DNA of 64,000 nucleotides from Morganella morganii (lineage in GTDB: Bacteria > Pseudomonadota > Gammaproteobacteria > Enterobacterales > Enterobacteriaceae). The notes below the pieces were generated by a model. The model did not search any database, was not told the DNA's origin, and worked only from the letters and a program-made list of their open reading frames with translations. The stretch covers positions 62,001 through 126,000 of the forward strand of contig NZ_VKKS01000002.1 of the NCBI RefSeq assembly GCF_019402645.1. The letters run 5' to 3'. Numbering within the stretch: the stretch's first letter is position 1; each line of letters opens with the position of its first letter. This document shows positions 43,352 to 56,028 of the stretch, one piece after another. Made by a program: the position numbers and the translations under genes.

Positions 43352-43981
43352 ATGGCCAATAAAAAACGTTCAGCAAGCTCCGGGCGCTGGTTACAGGAAC
43401 ATTTTAGTGATAAATATGTTCAGATGGCGCAAAAAAAGGGGCTTCGCTCTCGTGCCTGGTTTAAGCTCGAAGAAATTCAGCAGGGTGATAATATTTTCAG
43501 ACCGGGTATGACTATTGTGGATCTGGGTGCTGCACCCGGCGGCTGGTCACAATATGCTGTTAATCACATCGGGCAGTCCGGGCGGGTTATTGCCTGTGAC
43601 CTGTTACCGATGGATCCCATCGTCGGCGTGGATTTCCTTCAGGGCGATTTTCGTGACGAAAACGTGCTCAATGCTCTGCTGGGGCGCGTGGGGGATAAAA
43701 AAGTCCAGGTTGTTATGTCAGACATGGCACCAAATATGAGCGGAACACCGGCTGTTGATATTCCGCGCGCGATGTATCTGGTTGAGCTGGCACTTGATAT
43801 GTGCCGTTCTGTTCTGGCACCGGGGGGCAGTTTTATTGTTAAAGTCTTTCAGGGAGATGGCTTTGACGAGTACCTCCGGGAGGTTCGCTCCCTGTTCACG
43901 AAAGTGAAAATCCGTAAACCCGATGCTTCGCGGGCCCGATCGCGTGAAGTATACATTGTAGCGACAGGGTGGAAAGTGTAG
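43352..43981 (+). CDS. rlmE: 23S rRNA (uridine-2'-O-)-methyltransferase RlmE (RrmJ/FtsJ)
   Basis: Heat-shock-linked S-adenosylmethionine enzyme methylating U2552 of 23S rRNA. The 209-aa protein has the SAM loop [14 protein letters not shown] and the catalytic Lys-Asp-Lys-Glu set, with Asp in SDMAPNMSG and Lys in [15 protein letters not shown]. It is 48 bp upstream of ftsH and probably co-transcribed. Confidence 0.97.
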   Translation: MANKKRSASSGRWLQEHFSDKYVQMAQKKGLRSRAWFKLEEIQQGDNIFRPGMTIVDLGAAPGGWSQYAVNHIGQSGRVIACDLLPMDPIVGVDFLQGDFRDENVLNALLGRVGDKKVQVVMSDMAPNMSGTPAVDIPRAMYLVELALDMCRSVLAPGGSFIVKVFQGDGFDEYLREVRSLFTKVKIRKPDASRARSREVYIVATGWKV

Positions 43982-44029
43982 TACCCTGTGCGTTATTTGT
44001 TAACACAGATGTAATAAGAGGTTAATCCC

Positions 44030-45976
44030 TTGAGTGACATGGCGAAAAACCTAATTCTCTGGCTGGTCATCGCGGTAGTGCTGATGTCGTTGTTCCAGAG
44101 TTTTGGCCCAGGCGATTCAAACAGTCGTAAGGTGGACTACTCTACCTTCATCACTGAGTTAGCACAGGATCAGGTGCGCGAAGTCCGTATTTCCAACCGT
44201 GATCTTAACGTCAGTAAAAAAGACGGCTCCAAATACACGACGTACCTGCCGATGCAGGACAATCAGCTGCTTAATACCATGCTGAACAAAAACGTCACTG
44301 TGGTCGGTGAACCACCGGAAGAGCCTGGTATCCTGACAACCATTTTCATTTCCTGGTTCCCGATGCTGCTGTTAATCGGCGTCTGGATCTTCTTTATGCG
44401 CCAGATGCAGGGCGGCGGCGGTAAAGGTGCGATGTCTTTCGGTAAAAGTAAGGCACGTATGCTGACCGAAGATCAGATCAAAACCACCTTTGCGGATGTG
44501 GCCGGTTGTGATGAGGCCAAAGAAGAAGTCGGCGAGCTGGTGGAGTATCTGCGTGAGCCGAGCCGCTTCCAGAAACTCGGCGGTAAAATTCCGAAAGGTA
44601 TTCTGATGGTGGGGCCTCCGGGTACCGGTAAAACCTTACTGGCGAAAGCGATTGCCGGTGAGGCGAAAGTGCCGTTCTTCACCATTTCCGGTTCTGACTT
44701 TGTCGAAATGTTCGTGGGTGTGGGTGCGTCCCGTGTTCGTGATATGTTCGAACAGGCGAAGAAAGCGGCACCATGTATCATCTTTATCGATGAAATCGAT
44801 GCCGTCGGCCGTCAGCGTGGTGCGGGTCTGGGCGGTGGTCACGATGAACGTGAACAGACACTGAACCAGATGCTGGTTGAGATGGATGGTTTCGAAGGTA
44901 ATGAAGGTATTATCGTTATCGCGGCAACCAACCGTCCGGATGTGCTTGACCCTGCGTTACTGCGTCCGGGCCGTTTCGACCGTCAGGTCGTGGTTGGTCT
45001 GCCGGATGTGCGCGGCCGTGAGCAAATCCTGAAAGTGCATATGCGCCGTGTGCCGTTATCGCCGGACGTTGAACCGTCTGTGCTGGCGCGTGGTACACCG
45101 GGCTTCTCCGGTGCGGATCTCGCTAACCTGGTGAACGAAGCGGCACTGTTTGCGGCACGCGGTAACAAGCGCGTTGTCTCCATGGCCGAGTTCGAAAAAG
45201 CAAAAGATAAAATCATGATGGGTGCGGAGCGCCGCTCTATGGTCATGACAGAAGAGCAGAAAGCCTCGACTGCCTACCATGAAGCCGGTCACGCTATTAT
45301 CGGTCGACTGGTGCCGGAGCATGACCCGGTACATAAAGTGACCATTATTCCGCGCGGACGTGCGCTGGGTGTGACCTTCTTCTTACCGGAAGGGGATCAG
45401 ATCAGCGCCAGCCGTCAGAAACTTGAAAGTCAGATTTCCACCCTGTATGGCGGTCGTCTGGCGGAAGAGATTATCTACGGGCCGGAAAATGTATCCACAG
45501 GCGCATCTAACGATATCAAAGTGGCAACCAACATTGCCCGTAACATGGTGACACAGTGGGGCTTCTCCGAAAAACTGGGGCCATTGCTGTATGCGGATGA
45601 AGACGGTGAAGTGTTCTTAGGCCGTTCTGTGTCAAAAGCACAGCACATGTCTGATGAAACTGCCCGGACTATTGATGAGGAAATCCGCGGGATTATTGAG
45701 CGCAACTACAAACGTGCGCGTCAGATCCTGATGGATAACCTGGATATCCTGCACACCATGAAAGATGCATTAATGAAATATGAAACCATTGATGCACCAC
45801 AGATTGATGATCTGATGAACCGTGTGCCGGTCCGCGAACCTGCGGGCTGGGAAGGTGACAAGCCGAAAGCGGATACCCGTCCGCCGGAAAGCAGTAACCA
45901 GGTTCCGGTTCAGGAAGCGCCTGAATCAGATGACAACAATGCTGCGCCGTCCGAAGACGACAACAGACAGTTATAA
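44030..45976 (+). CDS. ftsH: ATP-dependent zinc metalloprotease FtsH
   Basis: Hexameric inner-membrane AAA+ protease that degrades LpxC, sigma-32 and unassembled membrane proteins. The 648-aa protein has two transmembrane helices (about 8-25 and 100-120), Walker A GPPGTGKT, Walker B FIDEID, second-region-of-homology ATNRPD, and zinc motif HEAGH. The start is TTG at 44030 because AAGAGG is eight bases upstream; ATG at 44039, three codons later, is an alternative. The tail is divergent and acidic. Its modulators hflK and hflC are at 10259-12552. Confidence 0.96.
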   Translation: MSDMAKNLILWLVIAVVLMSLFQSFGPGDSNSRKVDYSTFITELAQDQVREVRISNRDLNVSKKDGSKYTTYLPMQDNQLLNTMLNKNVTVVGEPPEEPGILTTIFISWFPMLLLIGVWIFFMRQMQGGGGKGAMSFGKSKARMLTEDQIKTTFADVAGCDEAKEEVGELVEYLREPSRFQKLGGKIPKGILMVGPPGTGKTLLAKAIAGEAKVPFFTISGSDFVEMFVGVGASRVRDMFEQAKKAAPCIIFIDEIDAVGRQRGAGLGGGHDEREQTLNQMLVEMDGFEGNEGIIVIAATNRPDVLDPALLRPGRFDRQVVVGLPDVRGREQILKVHMRRVPLSPDVEPSVLARGTPGFSGADLANLVNEAALFAARGNKRVVSMAEFEKAKDKIMMGAERRSMVMTEEQKASTAYHEAGHAIIGRLVPEHDPVHKVTIIPRGRALGVTFFLPEGDQISASRQKLESQISTLYGGRLAEEIIYGPENVSTGASNDIKVATNIARNMVTQWGFSEKLGPLLYADEDGEVFLGRSVSKAQHMSDETARTIDEEIRGIIERNYKRARQILMDNLDILHTMKDALMKYETIDAPQIDDLMNRVPVREPAGWEGDKPKADTRPPESSNQVPVQEAPESDDNNAAPSEDDNRQL

Positions 45977-45994
45977 TTCATCATTCCGTTGTAT

Positions 45995-46028
45995 AAAAAA
46001 CCCGGCAGAAAATCCGCCGGGTTTTTTT
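45995..46028 (+). terminator. Intrinsic terminator after ftsH
   Basis: AACCCGGC and GCCGGGTT form a stem around AGAAAATCC, followed by seven T residues. Confidence 0.85.
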
Positions 46029-46103
46029 ATACCTTTATCCCGCCGGGATCAGGCATTACAATCACATCACGATTTTAATAACAAACAGTAAGAAGGCCGG
46101 ATT

Positions 46104-46952
46104 ATGAAACTTACCGCACGCGGTCAGACACTCTCGCTGGCAACGCCGCAGGTGATGGGGATCCTCAATGTGACCCCGGATTCATTCTCAGACGGCGGTA
46201 CACACAACAGCCCCGCCAAAGCACTGGAACATGCCCGGAAAATGATTGCGGAAGGCGCAACGATTATTGATATCGGCGGTGAATCCACCCGTCCCGGGGC
46301 GGCAGAAGTGAGTCCGGAGCAGGAAGCTGAGCGGGTTATCCCGGTCGTGAAGGCGATTGCCGGTGAGTCGGATGTCTGGATTTCGGTGGATACCTCAAAG
46401 GCACTGGTTATCCGCGAAGCGGCAAATGCCGGTGCTCATATCATCAATGATATCCGTTCGCTGAGCGAGCCGGGCGCATTACAGGCAGCGGCACAAAGCG
46501 GCCTGCCGGTCTGTGTGATGCATATGCAGGGCGAGCCGCGTACGATGCAGCAGGCACCGCACTATCAGAATGTGGTGCGCGAGGTGTATGCGTATCTTGA
46601 AAAGCAGGTGGCACGCTGTGTGGCCGCCGGTATAGAAAAAAATCACATAATTCTCGATCCGGGCTTCGGTTTCGGGAAAACGTTGGCGCATAATTATCAG
46701 TTATTGGATAAATTAGAGATATTTCATAACCTGGGATTACCGGTTCTCGCCGGAATGTCACGAAAATCTATGATTGGCCGGCTGATGGATATCCCCCCGG
46801 ATGAACGGGTTGCCGGCAGCGTAGCCTGTGCGGTGATCGCTGCGATGAAAGGTGCACAGATTATCCGTGTTCATGATGTGAAAGAAACTGTTCAGGCCAT
46901 GAAAGTGGTGGAAGCAACCCGTTTAGCGAAGGAAACAAACGACAATGAGTGA
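46104..46952 (+). CDS. folP: Dihydropteroate synthase FolP
   Basis: Condenses p-aminobenzoate with hydroxymethyl-dihydropterin diphosphate in folate synthesis; the sulfonamide target. The 282-aa protein matches E. coli in length, with [14 protein letters not shown] near the start, [11 protein letters not shown] and the C-terminal IRVHDVKE. Nothing suggests an acquired sul-type enzyme. It overlaps glmM by 8 bp. Confidence 0.97.
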   Translation: MKLTARGQTLSLATPQVMGILNVTPDSFSDGGTHNSPAKALEHARKMIAEGATIIDIGGESTRPGAAEVSPEQEAERVIPVVKAIAGESDVWISVDTSKALVIREAANAGAHIINDIRSLSEPGALQAAAQSGLPVCVMHMQGEPRTMQQAPHYQNVVREVYAYLEKQVARCVAAGIEKNHIILDPGFGFGKTLAHNYQLLDKLEIFHNLGLPVLAGMSRKSMIGRLMDIPPDERVAGSVACAVIAAMKGAQIIRVHDVKETVQAMKVVEATRLAKETNDNE

Positions 46953-48279
46953 TCGCAAATACTTTGGTACTGATGGCATCCGCGGAAAAGTGGGTGACAG
47001 CCCGATTACCCCTGATTTTGTGCTCAAACTGGGCTGGGCTGCCGGGAAAGTGCTGGCTCGTCACGGCTCACGTAAAATTATTATCGGCAAAGATACCCGT
47101 ATTTCCGGCTATATGCTGGAATCCGCACTGGAAGCAGGTCTTGCCGCAGCAGGATTATCCGCCTCATTTACCGGCCCGATGCCGACGCCGGCGGTCGCTT
47201 ATCTGACCCGTACTTTCCGTGCCGAGGCCGGTATTGTTATCTCTGCCTCTCATAACCCGTACTATGATAACGGCATCAAATTCTTCTCCATCGATGGCAC
47301 CAAACTGCCGGATAACGTGGAAGAAGCCATTGAAGCCGAGATGGAAAAACCACTGACCTGTGTGGAATCCGCCGAACTGGGCCGTGCAAACCGTATTGTG
47401 GATGCCGCAGGCCGTTATATTGAATTCTGCAAAGGCACATTCCCGAATGAACAGAGCCTGAACGGGCTGAAAATGGTGATCGACTGCGCGCACGGCGCAA
47501 CTTATCACATCGCGCCGAACGTATTGAGCGAACTGGGCGCGGAAGTTATCGCTATCGGCTGTGATCCGAACGGTATCAACATTAACGAAAAATGTGGTGC
47601 GACGGATGTCCGTCAGTTACAGGAACGCGTTCTGGCTGAAGGGGCTCATGTCGGCCTGGCGTTTGACGGTGACGGCGACCGCCTGATCATGGTGGATCAC
47701 CTGGGTGAGAAAGTGGACGGTGACCAGATCCTGTTTATTATTGCCCGCGAAGCGTTGCGTCAGGGACAACTGCGCGGTGGTGCGGTCGGCACACTGATGA
47801 GTAATATGGGGCTGGAACTGGCGCTGAAACAACTGGGTATTCCGTTTGAGCGCGCGAAAGTCGGTGACCGTTATGTACTCGAAAAACTCCAGGAAAAAGG
47901 CTGGCGTCTGGGTGCGGAAAATTCCGGCCACATCATCCTGCTGGACAAAACCACTACCGGCGACGGTATTGTGGCAGGTCTTCAGGTACTGAGCGCCATG
48001 GTGCGTAACAACATGAGCCTGCATGACCTGTGCAGCGGCATGAAACTGCTGCCGCAGGTGCTGGTGAACGTCCGCTTTGCCGGTCAGCACGATCCGCTGG
48101 CAAGTGAGGAAGTCATCCGTGCGGCGCAGGAAGCGGAAAAAGAGCTGAACGGCAAAGGCCGTGTGCTGTTGCGTAAATCCGGTACTGAACCGCTGATCCG
48201 TGTGATGGTGGAAGGGGAAGATGAAGCGCAGGTTACTGCGATGGCAAACCGTATCGCAGACGCAGTAAAACGCGTGTAA
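46945..48279 (+). CDS. glmM: Phosphoglucosamine mutase GlmM
   Basis: Interconverts glucosamine 6- and 1-phosphate for UDP-GlcNAc synthesis. The 444-aa protein has the active-site phosphoserine Ser102 in ISASHNP, the metal loop DGDGDR and the C-terminal phosphate-binding [12 protein letters not shown]. Its ATG lies inside the end of folP (ATGAGTGA), so the two are translationally coupled. Confidence 0.97.
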   Translation: MSDRKYFGTDGIRGKVGDSPITPDFVLKLGWAAGKVLARHGSRKIIIGKDTRISGYMLESALEAGLAAAGLSASFTGPMPTPAVAYLTRTFRAEAGIVISASHNPYYDNGIKFFSIDGTKLPDNVEEAIEAEMEKPLTCVESAELGRANRIVDAAGRYIEFCKGTFPNEQSLNGLKMVIDCAHGATYHIAPNVLSELGAEVIAIGCDPNGININEKCGATDVRQLQERVLAEGAHVGLAFDGDGDRLIMVDHLGEKVDGDQILFIIAREALRQGQLRGGAVGTLMSNMGLELALKQLGIPFERAKVGDRYVLEKLQEKGWRLGAENSGHIILLDKTTTGDGIVAGLQVLSAMVRNNMSLHDLCSGMKLLPQVLVNVRFAGQHDPLASEEVIRAAQEAEKELNGKGRVLLRKSGTEPLIRVMVEGEDEAQVTAMANRIADAVKRV

Positions 48280-48298
48280 TTATTTATGATGTGAATGG

Positions 48299-48338
48299 CA
48301 GAGCCGGAAAAAATTATTGCGGTTTTCCCCCGGCTCTG
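48299..48338 (+). terminator. Hairpin after glmM (possible weak terminator)
   Basis: CAGAGCCGG and CCGGCTCTG form a 9-bp stem around a 22-nt loop, 20 bases after glmM. No T tract follows, so it may act as an mRNA 3' end rather than a true intrinsic terminator. Confidence 0.4.
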
Positions 48339-48399
48339 TCAGAATCCGCCCCTTATTGTTGTTTTTTTCCGCAACCGATGCGCCGGGCTTAAAATAGAC

Positions 48400-48428
48400 T
48401 TGCGCGTCCGCGTTTGTTTGGTTAGTAT
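48400..48428 (+). promoter_or_regulatory. Promoter of secG and downstream tRNA-Leu
   Basis: TTGCGC (48400-48405) and TAGTAT (48423-48428) are 17 bp apart. The start near 48435 gives a leader of about 90 nt to secG. Confidence 0.6.
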
Positions 48429-48523
48429 TCTGACCCGCTCAGCAAGGTAATTTGTTTTACCGGTGAGTGTGCAGATTGATACCGAATTAGTCGGTATACC
48501 GTACGAGGAATAGGTACACGTTT

Positions 48524-48862
48524 ATGTATACAGCTCTCTTAGTCGTTTTCTTACTTGTTGCGATTGCCTTAGTCGGCATGATCTTAATGCAGCAGGGAAA
48601 AGGTGCGGACATGGGTGCTTCGTTCGGTGCAGGCGCGTCTGCAACACTGTTTGGTTCTTCGGGTTCAGGTAACTTTATGACCCGTACCACAGGCATTTTA
48701 GCAACACTGTTTTTTGTACTGAGTTTAATTCTGGGTAACATGACCAGCAATAAAACCGGTACAGGCAGTAAGTTTGATAATCTCGCTCAGCCGGTGCAGA
48801 CAGAACAGAAAACAGATGTTCCCGCAGCACCAGCAGCTCCTAACAGCGATATTCCGCGCTGA
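48524..48862 (+). CDS. secG: Preprotein translocase subunit SecG
   Basis: Small SecYEG channel subunit. The 112-aa protein has two transmembrane helices (about 2-21 and 55-75) joined by the conserved loop MQQGKGADMGASFGAGAS, then an Ala/Pro-rich tail. It is followed by tRNA-Leu, as in E. coli. Confidence 0.97.
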   Translation: MYTALLVVFLLVAIALVGMILMQQGKGADMGASFGAGASATLFGSSGSGNFMTRTTGILATLFFVLSLILGNMTSNKTGTGSKFDNLAQPVQTEQKTDVPAAPAAPNSDIPR

Positions 48863-48942
48863 TTGTTGCAAGTCTGAAGTAAAAGTTTTAAACGGGATTG
48901 ATACACACCATCAGTCAGTTCCGTAAAAAAGAGCAGTTCAGT

Positions 48943-49032
48943 GCCGAGGTGGTGAAATTGGTATACACGCTACCTTGAGGTGGTAGTGCCTACAAAACGG
49001 GCGTACGGGTTCAAGTCCCGTCCTCGGCACCA
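48943..49032 (+). tRNA. leuU: tRNA-Leu (anticodon GAG)
   Basis: 90-nt class II tRNA with acceptor GCCGAGG/CCTCGGC, discriminator A and encoded CCA. The anticodon loop CTTGAGG gives GAG. The long variable arm (TGCCTACAAAACGGGCG) is three bases longer than in E. coli leuU as I remember it. It lies 80 bp after secG. Confidence 0.96.
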
Positions 49033-49045
49033 TTTAGTTTCACAC

Positions 49046-49074
49046 TTGCGTTTTGCAGGTGATCAGCGTAGAAT
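49046..49074 (+). promoter_or_regulatory. Promoter of tRNA-fMet and the rimP-nusA-infB operon
   Basis: TTGCGT (49046-49051) and TAGAAT (49069-49074) are 17 bp apart, just 15 bp before the tRNA-fMet gene. It allows independent expression from the tRNA-Leu upstream. Confidence 0.7.
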
Positions 49075-49089
49075 TTTTCACGTTTCGAA

Positions 49090-49166
<77 letters not shown>

Positions 49167-49277
49167 CTTCTTATAACAAATCGTTTTTCCAATGTTGATT
49201 GTATCAACAACTCTTACGTTATCCCTGATTTGGAAAAAAGATTAAGAAGTGTGATGTACACAGGGTCCAGTTGCATA

Positions 49278-49302
49278 AAGCCCCGAAATTTCGGGGTTTT
49301 TT
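49278..49302 (+). terminator. Terminator between tRNA-fMet and rimP
   Basis: CCCCGAAATTTCGGGG (49281-49296) is a perfect palindrome followed by TTTTTT. It separates the tRNA from rimP, so rimP-nusA-infB expression depends on read-through or antitermination; the same feature is known for E. coli metY. Confidence 0.8.
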
Positions 49303-49361
49303 GTTATCAGACAACAGAGATACTGGGCGTTATGCCCTTTTTTTATGTCCCGGGGGTGGTC

Positions 49362-49814
49362 TTGTCCACATTAGAGCAGAAATTAACAGAGATGGTCACT
49401 GCACCTGTCGAAGCACTCGGTTTTGAGCTTGTCGGCGTGGAGTTTATCCGCGGCCGCGTGTCAACACTGCGTATTTTTATTGATAGTGAAGAGGGTATCA
49501 CTGTTGATGATTGCGCGGACGTGAGCCACCAGGTCAGTGCCGTTCTTGATGTTGAAGATCCTATTACAACCGTTTATAACCTTGAGGTTTCGTCTCCGGG
49601 TATGGAGCGTCCGTTATTTACGGCTGAACATTATCAGCGGTTTACCGGTGAGGAAGTCTCACTGACTTTACGAATTGCAATGCAGAACCGTCGCAGATGG
49701 CAGGGTATTATCAAAGCCGTTGACGGTGAAATGATCACGGTTACAGTGGATGGCAAAGACGAAGTGTTCGCACTTGGCAACATCCAGAAAGCTAACCTGG
49801 TACCCCACTTTTAA
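49362..49814 (+). CDS. rimP: Ribosome maturation factor RimP
   Basis: Assists 30S assembly. The 150-aa protein matches E. coli over its full length ([20 protein letters not shown]). The start is TTG at 49362, supported by homology and by GGGGGTGG seven bases upstream; the frame is open from 49230 but that part has no similarity and covers the terminator. First protein gene of the operon. Confidence 0.95.
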   Translation: MSTLEQKLTEMVTAPVEALGFELVGVEFIRGRVSTLRIFIDSEEGITVDDCADVSHQVSAVLDVEDPITTVYNLEVSSPGMERPLFTAEHYQRFTGEEVSLTLRIAMQNRRRWQGIIKAVDGEMITVTVDGKDEVFALGNIQKANLVPHF

Positions 49815-49819
49815 TATAA

Positions 49820-51352
<1,533 letters not shown>

Positions 51353-51373
51353 TTTGTAGCGGGAAGGAGCAGC

Positions 51374-54106
51374 ATGACAGAATCGGTAAAATCACTGGCA
51401 GACGAAATTCAGACTTCCGTAGAACGCCTGGTACAGCAGTTTGCTGATGCCGGCATCAGCAAAACGGCGTCTGATAACGTTTCCCAGCAAGAAAAAGAGG
51501 CCCTGCTGGCCCATCTGAACCGCGAACAAGGCGGGACAAGTCAGCCGGGTAAATTAACACTTCAGCGCAAAACTCGCAGTACGCTGAGTGTTCCGGTAAC
51601 CGGTGGTAAGAGCAAATCGGTTAATATTGAAGTCCGCAAAAAACGCACATATGTAAACCGCGATGCCGCTGAACTGGCAAAAGCCGCGGAAGAGCAGTCA
51701 CAGCGTGAAGCGGAAGAGCAGGCAAGACGCGAAGCTGAAGAGCAGGCCCATCGTGAAGCCGAAGAAAAAGCCAGACAAGAGGCGCAAGCCAAACGTGAGG
51801 CTGAAGAAAAGGCAAAACGCGAAGCGGCAGCAGCGAAGGCAACTGAACAAGCGGCAGAACCGGCTAAGCGTGAAGCAGCGGAAAAGAATAACGTGAAAGA
51901 AAATAAAGCGAAATCAGCCCCGGCTGATACCAGGGAAAACAGCGAAAAAGTGCGCCGCGAAGCCGAAGCCGCTGAAATCAAACGCAAAGCTGAAGAAGAA
52001 CAGCAGCGCAAACTTGAAGCTGAAGTAAAACGTGCAGCAGAAGAAGCGCGCCGTCTGGCCGAAGAAAACGGCGAGAAATGGTCTGCTCCTGTCAGCGAAG
52101 AGACAGAAAGCGCGGACTATCACACCACTACCTCTGCTCACGCCCGTGAAGCGGAAGATGAAAGTGATGCGAAAGTTGAAGGCGATAACCGCGGCCGCGG
52201 CCGTGGCGCGAAAAACGTCCGCCAGAAGAAAAACAACCGTCACTCTGAGAAAGCCGATCGCGAAGAAGCCCGTGCGCAACTGCCGCGCGGTAAGAAACAG
52301 CGTAAAGGCAGCTCACTGCAACAGAGCTTTAACAAGCCGGTTGCAGCAGTTACCCGTGATGTGGTTATCGGTGAAACCATCACTGTTGGTGAGTTAGCCA
52401 ACAAGATGGCGGTGAAAGGTTCCCAGGTTATTAAAACCATGATGAAGATGGGCGCAATGGCGACTATCAACCAGGTGATTGACCAGGAAACCGCACAGCT
52501 GGTTGCCGAGGAAATGGGTCACAAAGTTATCCTGCGCCGTGAGAACGAGCTGGAAGAAGCGATTCTGAACGACCGTGACATGGGCGAATCACAGGCTGAG
52601 CCGCGCGCACCGGTCGTGACCATCATGGGTCACGTTGACCACGGTAAAACCTCATTACTGGACTATATCCGTTCCACCAAAGTTGCTTCCGGCGAAGCGG
52701 GCGGTATTACCCAGCATATCGGTGCATACCATGTTACCACCGATAAAGGCGCTATCACGTTCCTGGATACTCCGGGGCACGCTGCGTTTACCTCTATGCG
52801 TGCCCGTGGTGCGCAGGCAACTGATATCGTTGTTCTGGTGGTTGCGGCAGATGATGGCGTGATGCCGCAGACTATCGAAGCTATCCAGCATGCGAAAGCA
52901 GCGGGTGTGCCGGTTGTGGTTGCGGTGAACAAAATTGATAAACCGGAAGCTGATCCGGATCGCGTGCGTAATGAACTGTCTCAGTACGGCATCCTCTCTG
53001 AAGAGTGGGGCGGTGAGACTCAGTTCATCAGTGTTTCCGCGAAGAAAGGTATCGGTATCGACGATCTGCTCGACGCTATCCTGCTGCAGGCTGAAGTTCT
53101 CGAACTGAAAGCAGTGCGTGCCGGTATGGCAAGCGGTGTGGTTATCGAATCTTACCTCGATAAAGGCCGTGGTCCGGTTGCGACTATCCTGGTACAGAGC
53201 GGTACACTGAACAAAGGCGATATCGTGCTGTGCGGCTTTGAATACGGTCGTATTCGTGCGATGCGTAACGAACTGGGTAAAGATATCACCGAAGCGGGTC
53301 CGTCCATGCCGGTGGAGATCCTCGGTCTGTCCAACGTACCGTCTGCCGGTGACGAAGCAACAGTTGTCCGTGATGAGAAGAAAGCCCGTGAAGTGGCACT
53401 CTATCGTCAGGGTAAATTCCGTGATGTGAAACTGGCACGCCAGCAGAAATCCAAACTGGAAAACATGTTTGCCAACATGGAAAGCGGTAAAGTTTCTGAA
53501 CTGAACATCGTTCTGAAAACGGATGTACAGGGTACCTGTGAAGCCATCACTGATTCACTGATGAAACTGTCGACTGATGAAGTCAAAGTGAAAATCATCG
53601 GTTCCGGTGTGGGTGGTATCACTGAAACTGACGCCACACTGGCTGCGGCATCAAACGCAATCATCCTCGGCTTCAACGTCCGTGCGGATGCTTCTGCGCG
53701 TCGTGTGATTGAAAGTGAGAGCGTGGATCTGCGTTACTACTCCGTTATCTACAGCCTGATCGATGAAATCAAACAGGCAATGAGCGGGATGCTGGAACCT
53801 GAGTACAAACAGGAAATCATGGGTCTGGCAGAAGTCCGTGATGTGTTCCGTTCACCGAAATTCGGAGCAATCGCCGGCTGTATGGTGACTGAAGGGACTA
53901 TCAAACGTAACAACCCTATCCGCGTTCTGCGTGACAACGTGGTTATCTATGAAGGTGAGCTGGAATCTCTGCGCCGCTTCAAAGATGACGTTGCTGAAGT
54001 GCGTAACGGGATGGAATGTGGTATCGGTGTCAAGAACTACAATGATGTCCGCCCGGGCGACATGATTGAAGTCTTCCAGGTGGTTGAAGTTAAACGTACT
54101 ATCTGA
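51374..54106 (+). CDS. infB: Translation initiation factor IF-2
   Basis: GTPase that brings fMet-tRNA to the 30S subunit and promotes subunit joining. The 910-aa protein (E. coli 890) has the N-terminal IF2N motif, a long Glu/Arg/Ala/Lys-rich charged region (about 95-290), a second IF2N-type domain, the G domain with [17 protein letters not shown] and NKID, and the C-terminal domains C1/C2. Shorter isoforms exist in E. coli; I could not place an internal start with confidence. GGAAGGAG is an excellent ribosome-binding site. Confidence 0.98.
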   Translation: MTESVKSLADEIQTSVERLVQQFADAGISKTASDNVSQQEKEALLAHLNREQGGTSQPGKLTLQRKTRSTLSVPVTGGKSKSVNIEVRKKRTYVNRDAAELAKAAEEQSQREAEEQARREAEEQAHREAEEKARQEAQAKREAEEKAKREAAAAKATEQAAEPAKREAAEKNNVKENKAKSAPADTRENSEKVRREAEAAEIKRKAEEEQQRKLEAEVKRAAEEARRLAEENGEKWSAPVSEETESADYHTTTSAHAREAEDESDAKVEGDNRGRGRGAKNVRQKKNNRHSEKADREEARAQLPRGKKQRKGSSLQQSFNKPVAAVTRDVVIGETITVGELANKMAVKGSQVIKTMMKMGAMATINQVIDQETAQLVAEEMGHKVILRRENELEEAILNDRDMGESQAEPRAPVVTIMGHVDHGKTSLLDYIRSTKVASGEAGGITQHIGAYHVTTDKGAITFLDTPGHAAFTSMRARGAQATDIVVLVVAADDGVMPQTIEAIQHAKAAGVPVVVAVNKIDKPEADPDRVRNELSQYGILSEEWGGETQFISVSAKKGIGIDDLLDAILLQAEVLELKAVRAGMASGVVIESYLDKGRGPVATILVQSGTLNKGDIVLCGFEYGRIRAMRNELGKDITEAGPSMPVEILGLSNVPSAGDEATVVRDEKKAREVALYRQGKFRDVKLARQQKSKLENMFANMESGKVSELNIVLKTDVQGTCEAITDSLMKLSTDEVKVKIIGSGVGGITETDATLAAASNAIILGFNVRADASARRVIESESVDLRYYSVIYSLIDEIKQAMSGMLEPEYKQEIMGLAEVRDVFRSPKFGAIAGCMVTEGTIKRNNPIRVLRDNVVIYEGELESLRRFKDDVAEVRNGMECGIGVKNYNDVRPGDMIEVFQVVEVKRTI

Positions 54107-54110
54107 TTAC

Positions 54111-54157
54111 CTGACGGTATGACATAACATGATATAATTGGGGGGCTTATGGCCCCC
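54111..54157 (+). promoter_or_regulatory. Possible internal promoter and hairpin before rbfA
   Basis: CTGACG (54111-54116) and a perfect TATAAT (54133-54138) are 16 bp apart. Directly after the -10 comes a G/C-rich hairpin, GGGGGGC-TTAT-GGCCCCCC (54139-54157), that would lie at the 5' end of the new transcript. It could let rbfA, a cold-shock gene, be expressed apart from infB. Confidence 0.5.
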
Positions 54158-54178
54158 CGAATTTTCAGGAGAGAAACT

Positions 54179-54589
54179 ATGGCGAGAGAATTCAGCCGTA
54201 CTCAGCGCGTTTCACAGGAAATTCAGAAAGAAATTGCGATTATCCTGCAGCGTGAAATTAAAGATCCCCGTGTGGGTATGGCAACCGTATCGGGTGTGGA
54301 TTTATCCCGCGATATGGCCTATGCCACGGTATTTGTGACCTTTCTGAACTTTATGGATGAAGACCATAATTCGGAGCAGGTAAAAACGGGCATCAAAGTG
54401 TTAAATGATATTTCCGGTTACATTCGTTCCCTGCTGGGGAAAGAGATGCGTTTGCGCATTATTCCGGAACTCAAATTTGAATATGACAGTTCTCTGGTCG
54501 AAGGGATGCGTATGTCCAATCTCGTGTCTGATGTTATCAAACACGATCAGGATATGCGTAAATCTGCGGATGACAAAGAGGATAATTGA
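54179..54589 (+). CDS. rbfA: 30S ribosome-binding factor RbfA
   Basis: Cold-shock 30S maturation factor with a KH-like fold. The 136-aa protein aligns with E. coli RbfA ([20 protein letters not shown]). The ATG at 54179 has AGGAGAG just upstream. Its stop shares a base with the truB start. Confidence 0.96.
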   Translation: MAREFSRTQRVSQEIQKEIAIILQREIKDPRVGMATVSGVDLSRDMAYATVFVTFLNFMDEDHNSEQVKTGIKVLNDISGYIRSLLGKEMRLRIIPELKFEYDSSLVEGMRMSNLVSDVIKHDQDMRKSADDKEDN

Positions 54590-55533
54590 TGGCACGCCGT
54601 CGTCGTGGCCGTGAAATCAACGGCATTGTACTGCTGGATAAACCGCAGGACATTTCATCCAATGATGCATTGCAGAAGGTCCGCCGTCTGTTTAATGCCA
54701 GCAAAGCCGGTCACACCGGTGCGCTGGATCCGCTGGCGACCGGTATGCTGCCGGTCTGCCTCGGTGAAGCGACCAAGTTTTCACAGTTCCTGCTGGATTC
54801 CGACAAACGTTATCGTGTGATTGCCCGCCTGGGACAGCGTACAGATACCTCAGACTCGCATGGTGAGGTGATCAGTGTGCGCCCGCTGACATTCACTGCA
54901 GAACAGCTTGCGGTTGCCCTGGAGTCATTCAGGGGCGATACCCTGCAGGTGCCGTCCATGTATTCCGCACTCAAGCATCAGGGACGTCCGCTGTACGAAT
55001 ATGCCCGCAAAGGTATCACCATAGAGCGGGAAGCCCGCCCGATCACGGTGTATGAACTGCTGTTTATCCGCCATGAGGGGGATGAGCTGGAGCTGGAAAT
55101 TCACTGCTCGAAAGGCACCTATATCCGCACTATCATTGATGATCTCGGTGAGAAACTCGGCTGCGGGGCACATGTGATTATGCTGCGCCGGTTGCAGGTG
55201 GCCACTTATCCGTCAGAACGGATGGTGACGCTGGAGCAGCTTCAGGAAATGCGCCGGGTGGCGGATGAATCAGAAACACCGCTTGAAACCGCACTGGATC
55301 CGCTGTTACTGCCGATGGATACCGCGGTGTCACATTTCCCCCGGGTGAACCTGACGGATGTGACCGCCGGGTATTTTAAACAGGGGCAGCCGGTACGGGC
55401 GCCGCACGACCTGGCACCGCAGACATTAACCCGCGTAACGCAGGGTGATGACGCGCATTTTATCGGTCTGGCTGTCATCAGTGATGACGGGCTGGTGGCA
55501 CCGCGCCGTCTTGTTGTGGAATACACGGAATAA
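54589..55533 (+). CDS. truB: tRNA pseudouridine(55) synthase TruB
   Basis: Makes pseudouridine 55 in the T loop of tRNAs and acts as an RNA chaperone. The 314-aa protein has the catalytic motif [15 protein letters not shown] with the conserved Asp near residue 47, and the KGTYIRTI segment. The ATG at 54589 overlaps the rbfA stop by one base; a TTG one codon earlier is a less likely alternative. Confidence 0.96.
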   Translation: MARRRRGREINGIVLLDKPQDISSNDALQKVRRLFNASKAGHTGALDPLATGMLPVCLGEATKFSQFLLDSDKRYRVIARLGQRTDTSDSHGEVISVRPLTFTAEQLAVALESFRGDTLQVPSMYSALKHQGRPLYEYARKGITIEREARPITVYELLFIRHEGDELELEIHCSKGTYIRTIIDDLGEKLGCGAHVIMLRRLQVATYPSERMVTLEQLQEMRRVADESETPLETALDPLLLPMDTAVSHFPRVNLTDVTAGYFKQGQPVRAPHDLAPQTLTRVTQGDDAHFIGLAVISDDGLVAPRRLVVEYTE

Positions 55534-55654
55534 GCACCGCCGCATCTTGCGTTCAGGGCGCAGGCGGCGTAGAATAACGCGGCAATTTCCTTGAGATGCT
55601 GAATTAGAGATCGGCACTCATTTTCATCAATCAAAGTATATTTGGAGTTCTATT

Positions 55655-55924
55655 ATGTCTCTAAGCACTGAAGCAAAAGCGAAAATTGTCGCTGATTTCG
55701 GTCGTGGCGAAAACGACACCGGTTCAAGCGAAGTTCAGATCGCGCTGCTGACTGCACAGATCAACCACCTGCAGGGTCACTTTGCAGAGCACAAAAAAGA
55801 TCACCACAGCCGTCGTGGTCTGCTGCGCATGGTTGCTCAGCGTCGTAAGCTCCTGAACTATCTGAAAGGCAAAGATTTAGCAAGCTATACCTCAATTCTT
55901 GAGCGTCTGGGCCTGCGTCGCTAA
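55655..55924 (+). CDS. rpsO: 30S ribosomal protein uS15
   Basis: 89-aa primary 16S rRNA-binding protein, with the conserved [20 protein letters not shown] and [21 protein letters not shown]. In E. coli S15 represses its own translation through a pseudoknot over the start; the leader here was not folded. TTGGAG lies upstream. Confidence 0.98.
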   Translation: MSLSTEAKAKIVADFGRGENDTGSSEVQIALLTAQINHLQGHFAEHKKDHHSRRGLLRMVAQRRKLLNYLKGKDLASYTSILERLGLRR

Positions 55925-55943
55925 TTCAGACAAGTTTCAGTGG

Positions 55944-55966
55944 AAAGGGGCCGACGGCCCCTTTTC
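55944..55966 (+). terminator. Intrinsic terminator after rpsO
   Basis: AAAGGGGCC and GGCCCCTTTT pair around a GAC loop. Some read-through into pnp is expected from the E. coli precedent. Confidence 0.85.
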
Positions 55967-56028
55967 TTCTGAATGCGGCATATTGAGCTGTTGCCGCAAT
56001 AATAACGATTCTTCGGTACAGCTATTCG

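Noticed and set aside
46104-46952. Acquired sulfonamide-resistance dihydropteroate synthase
   Set aside because: The gene is in the conserved ftsH-folP-glmM context and matches chromosomal FolP.
51650-52080. Repetitive charged region in infB as an inserted repeat
   Set aside because: A Glu/Arg/Ala-rich linker is normal in enterobacterial IF-2 and the frame is intact.
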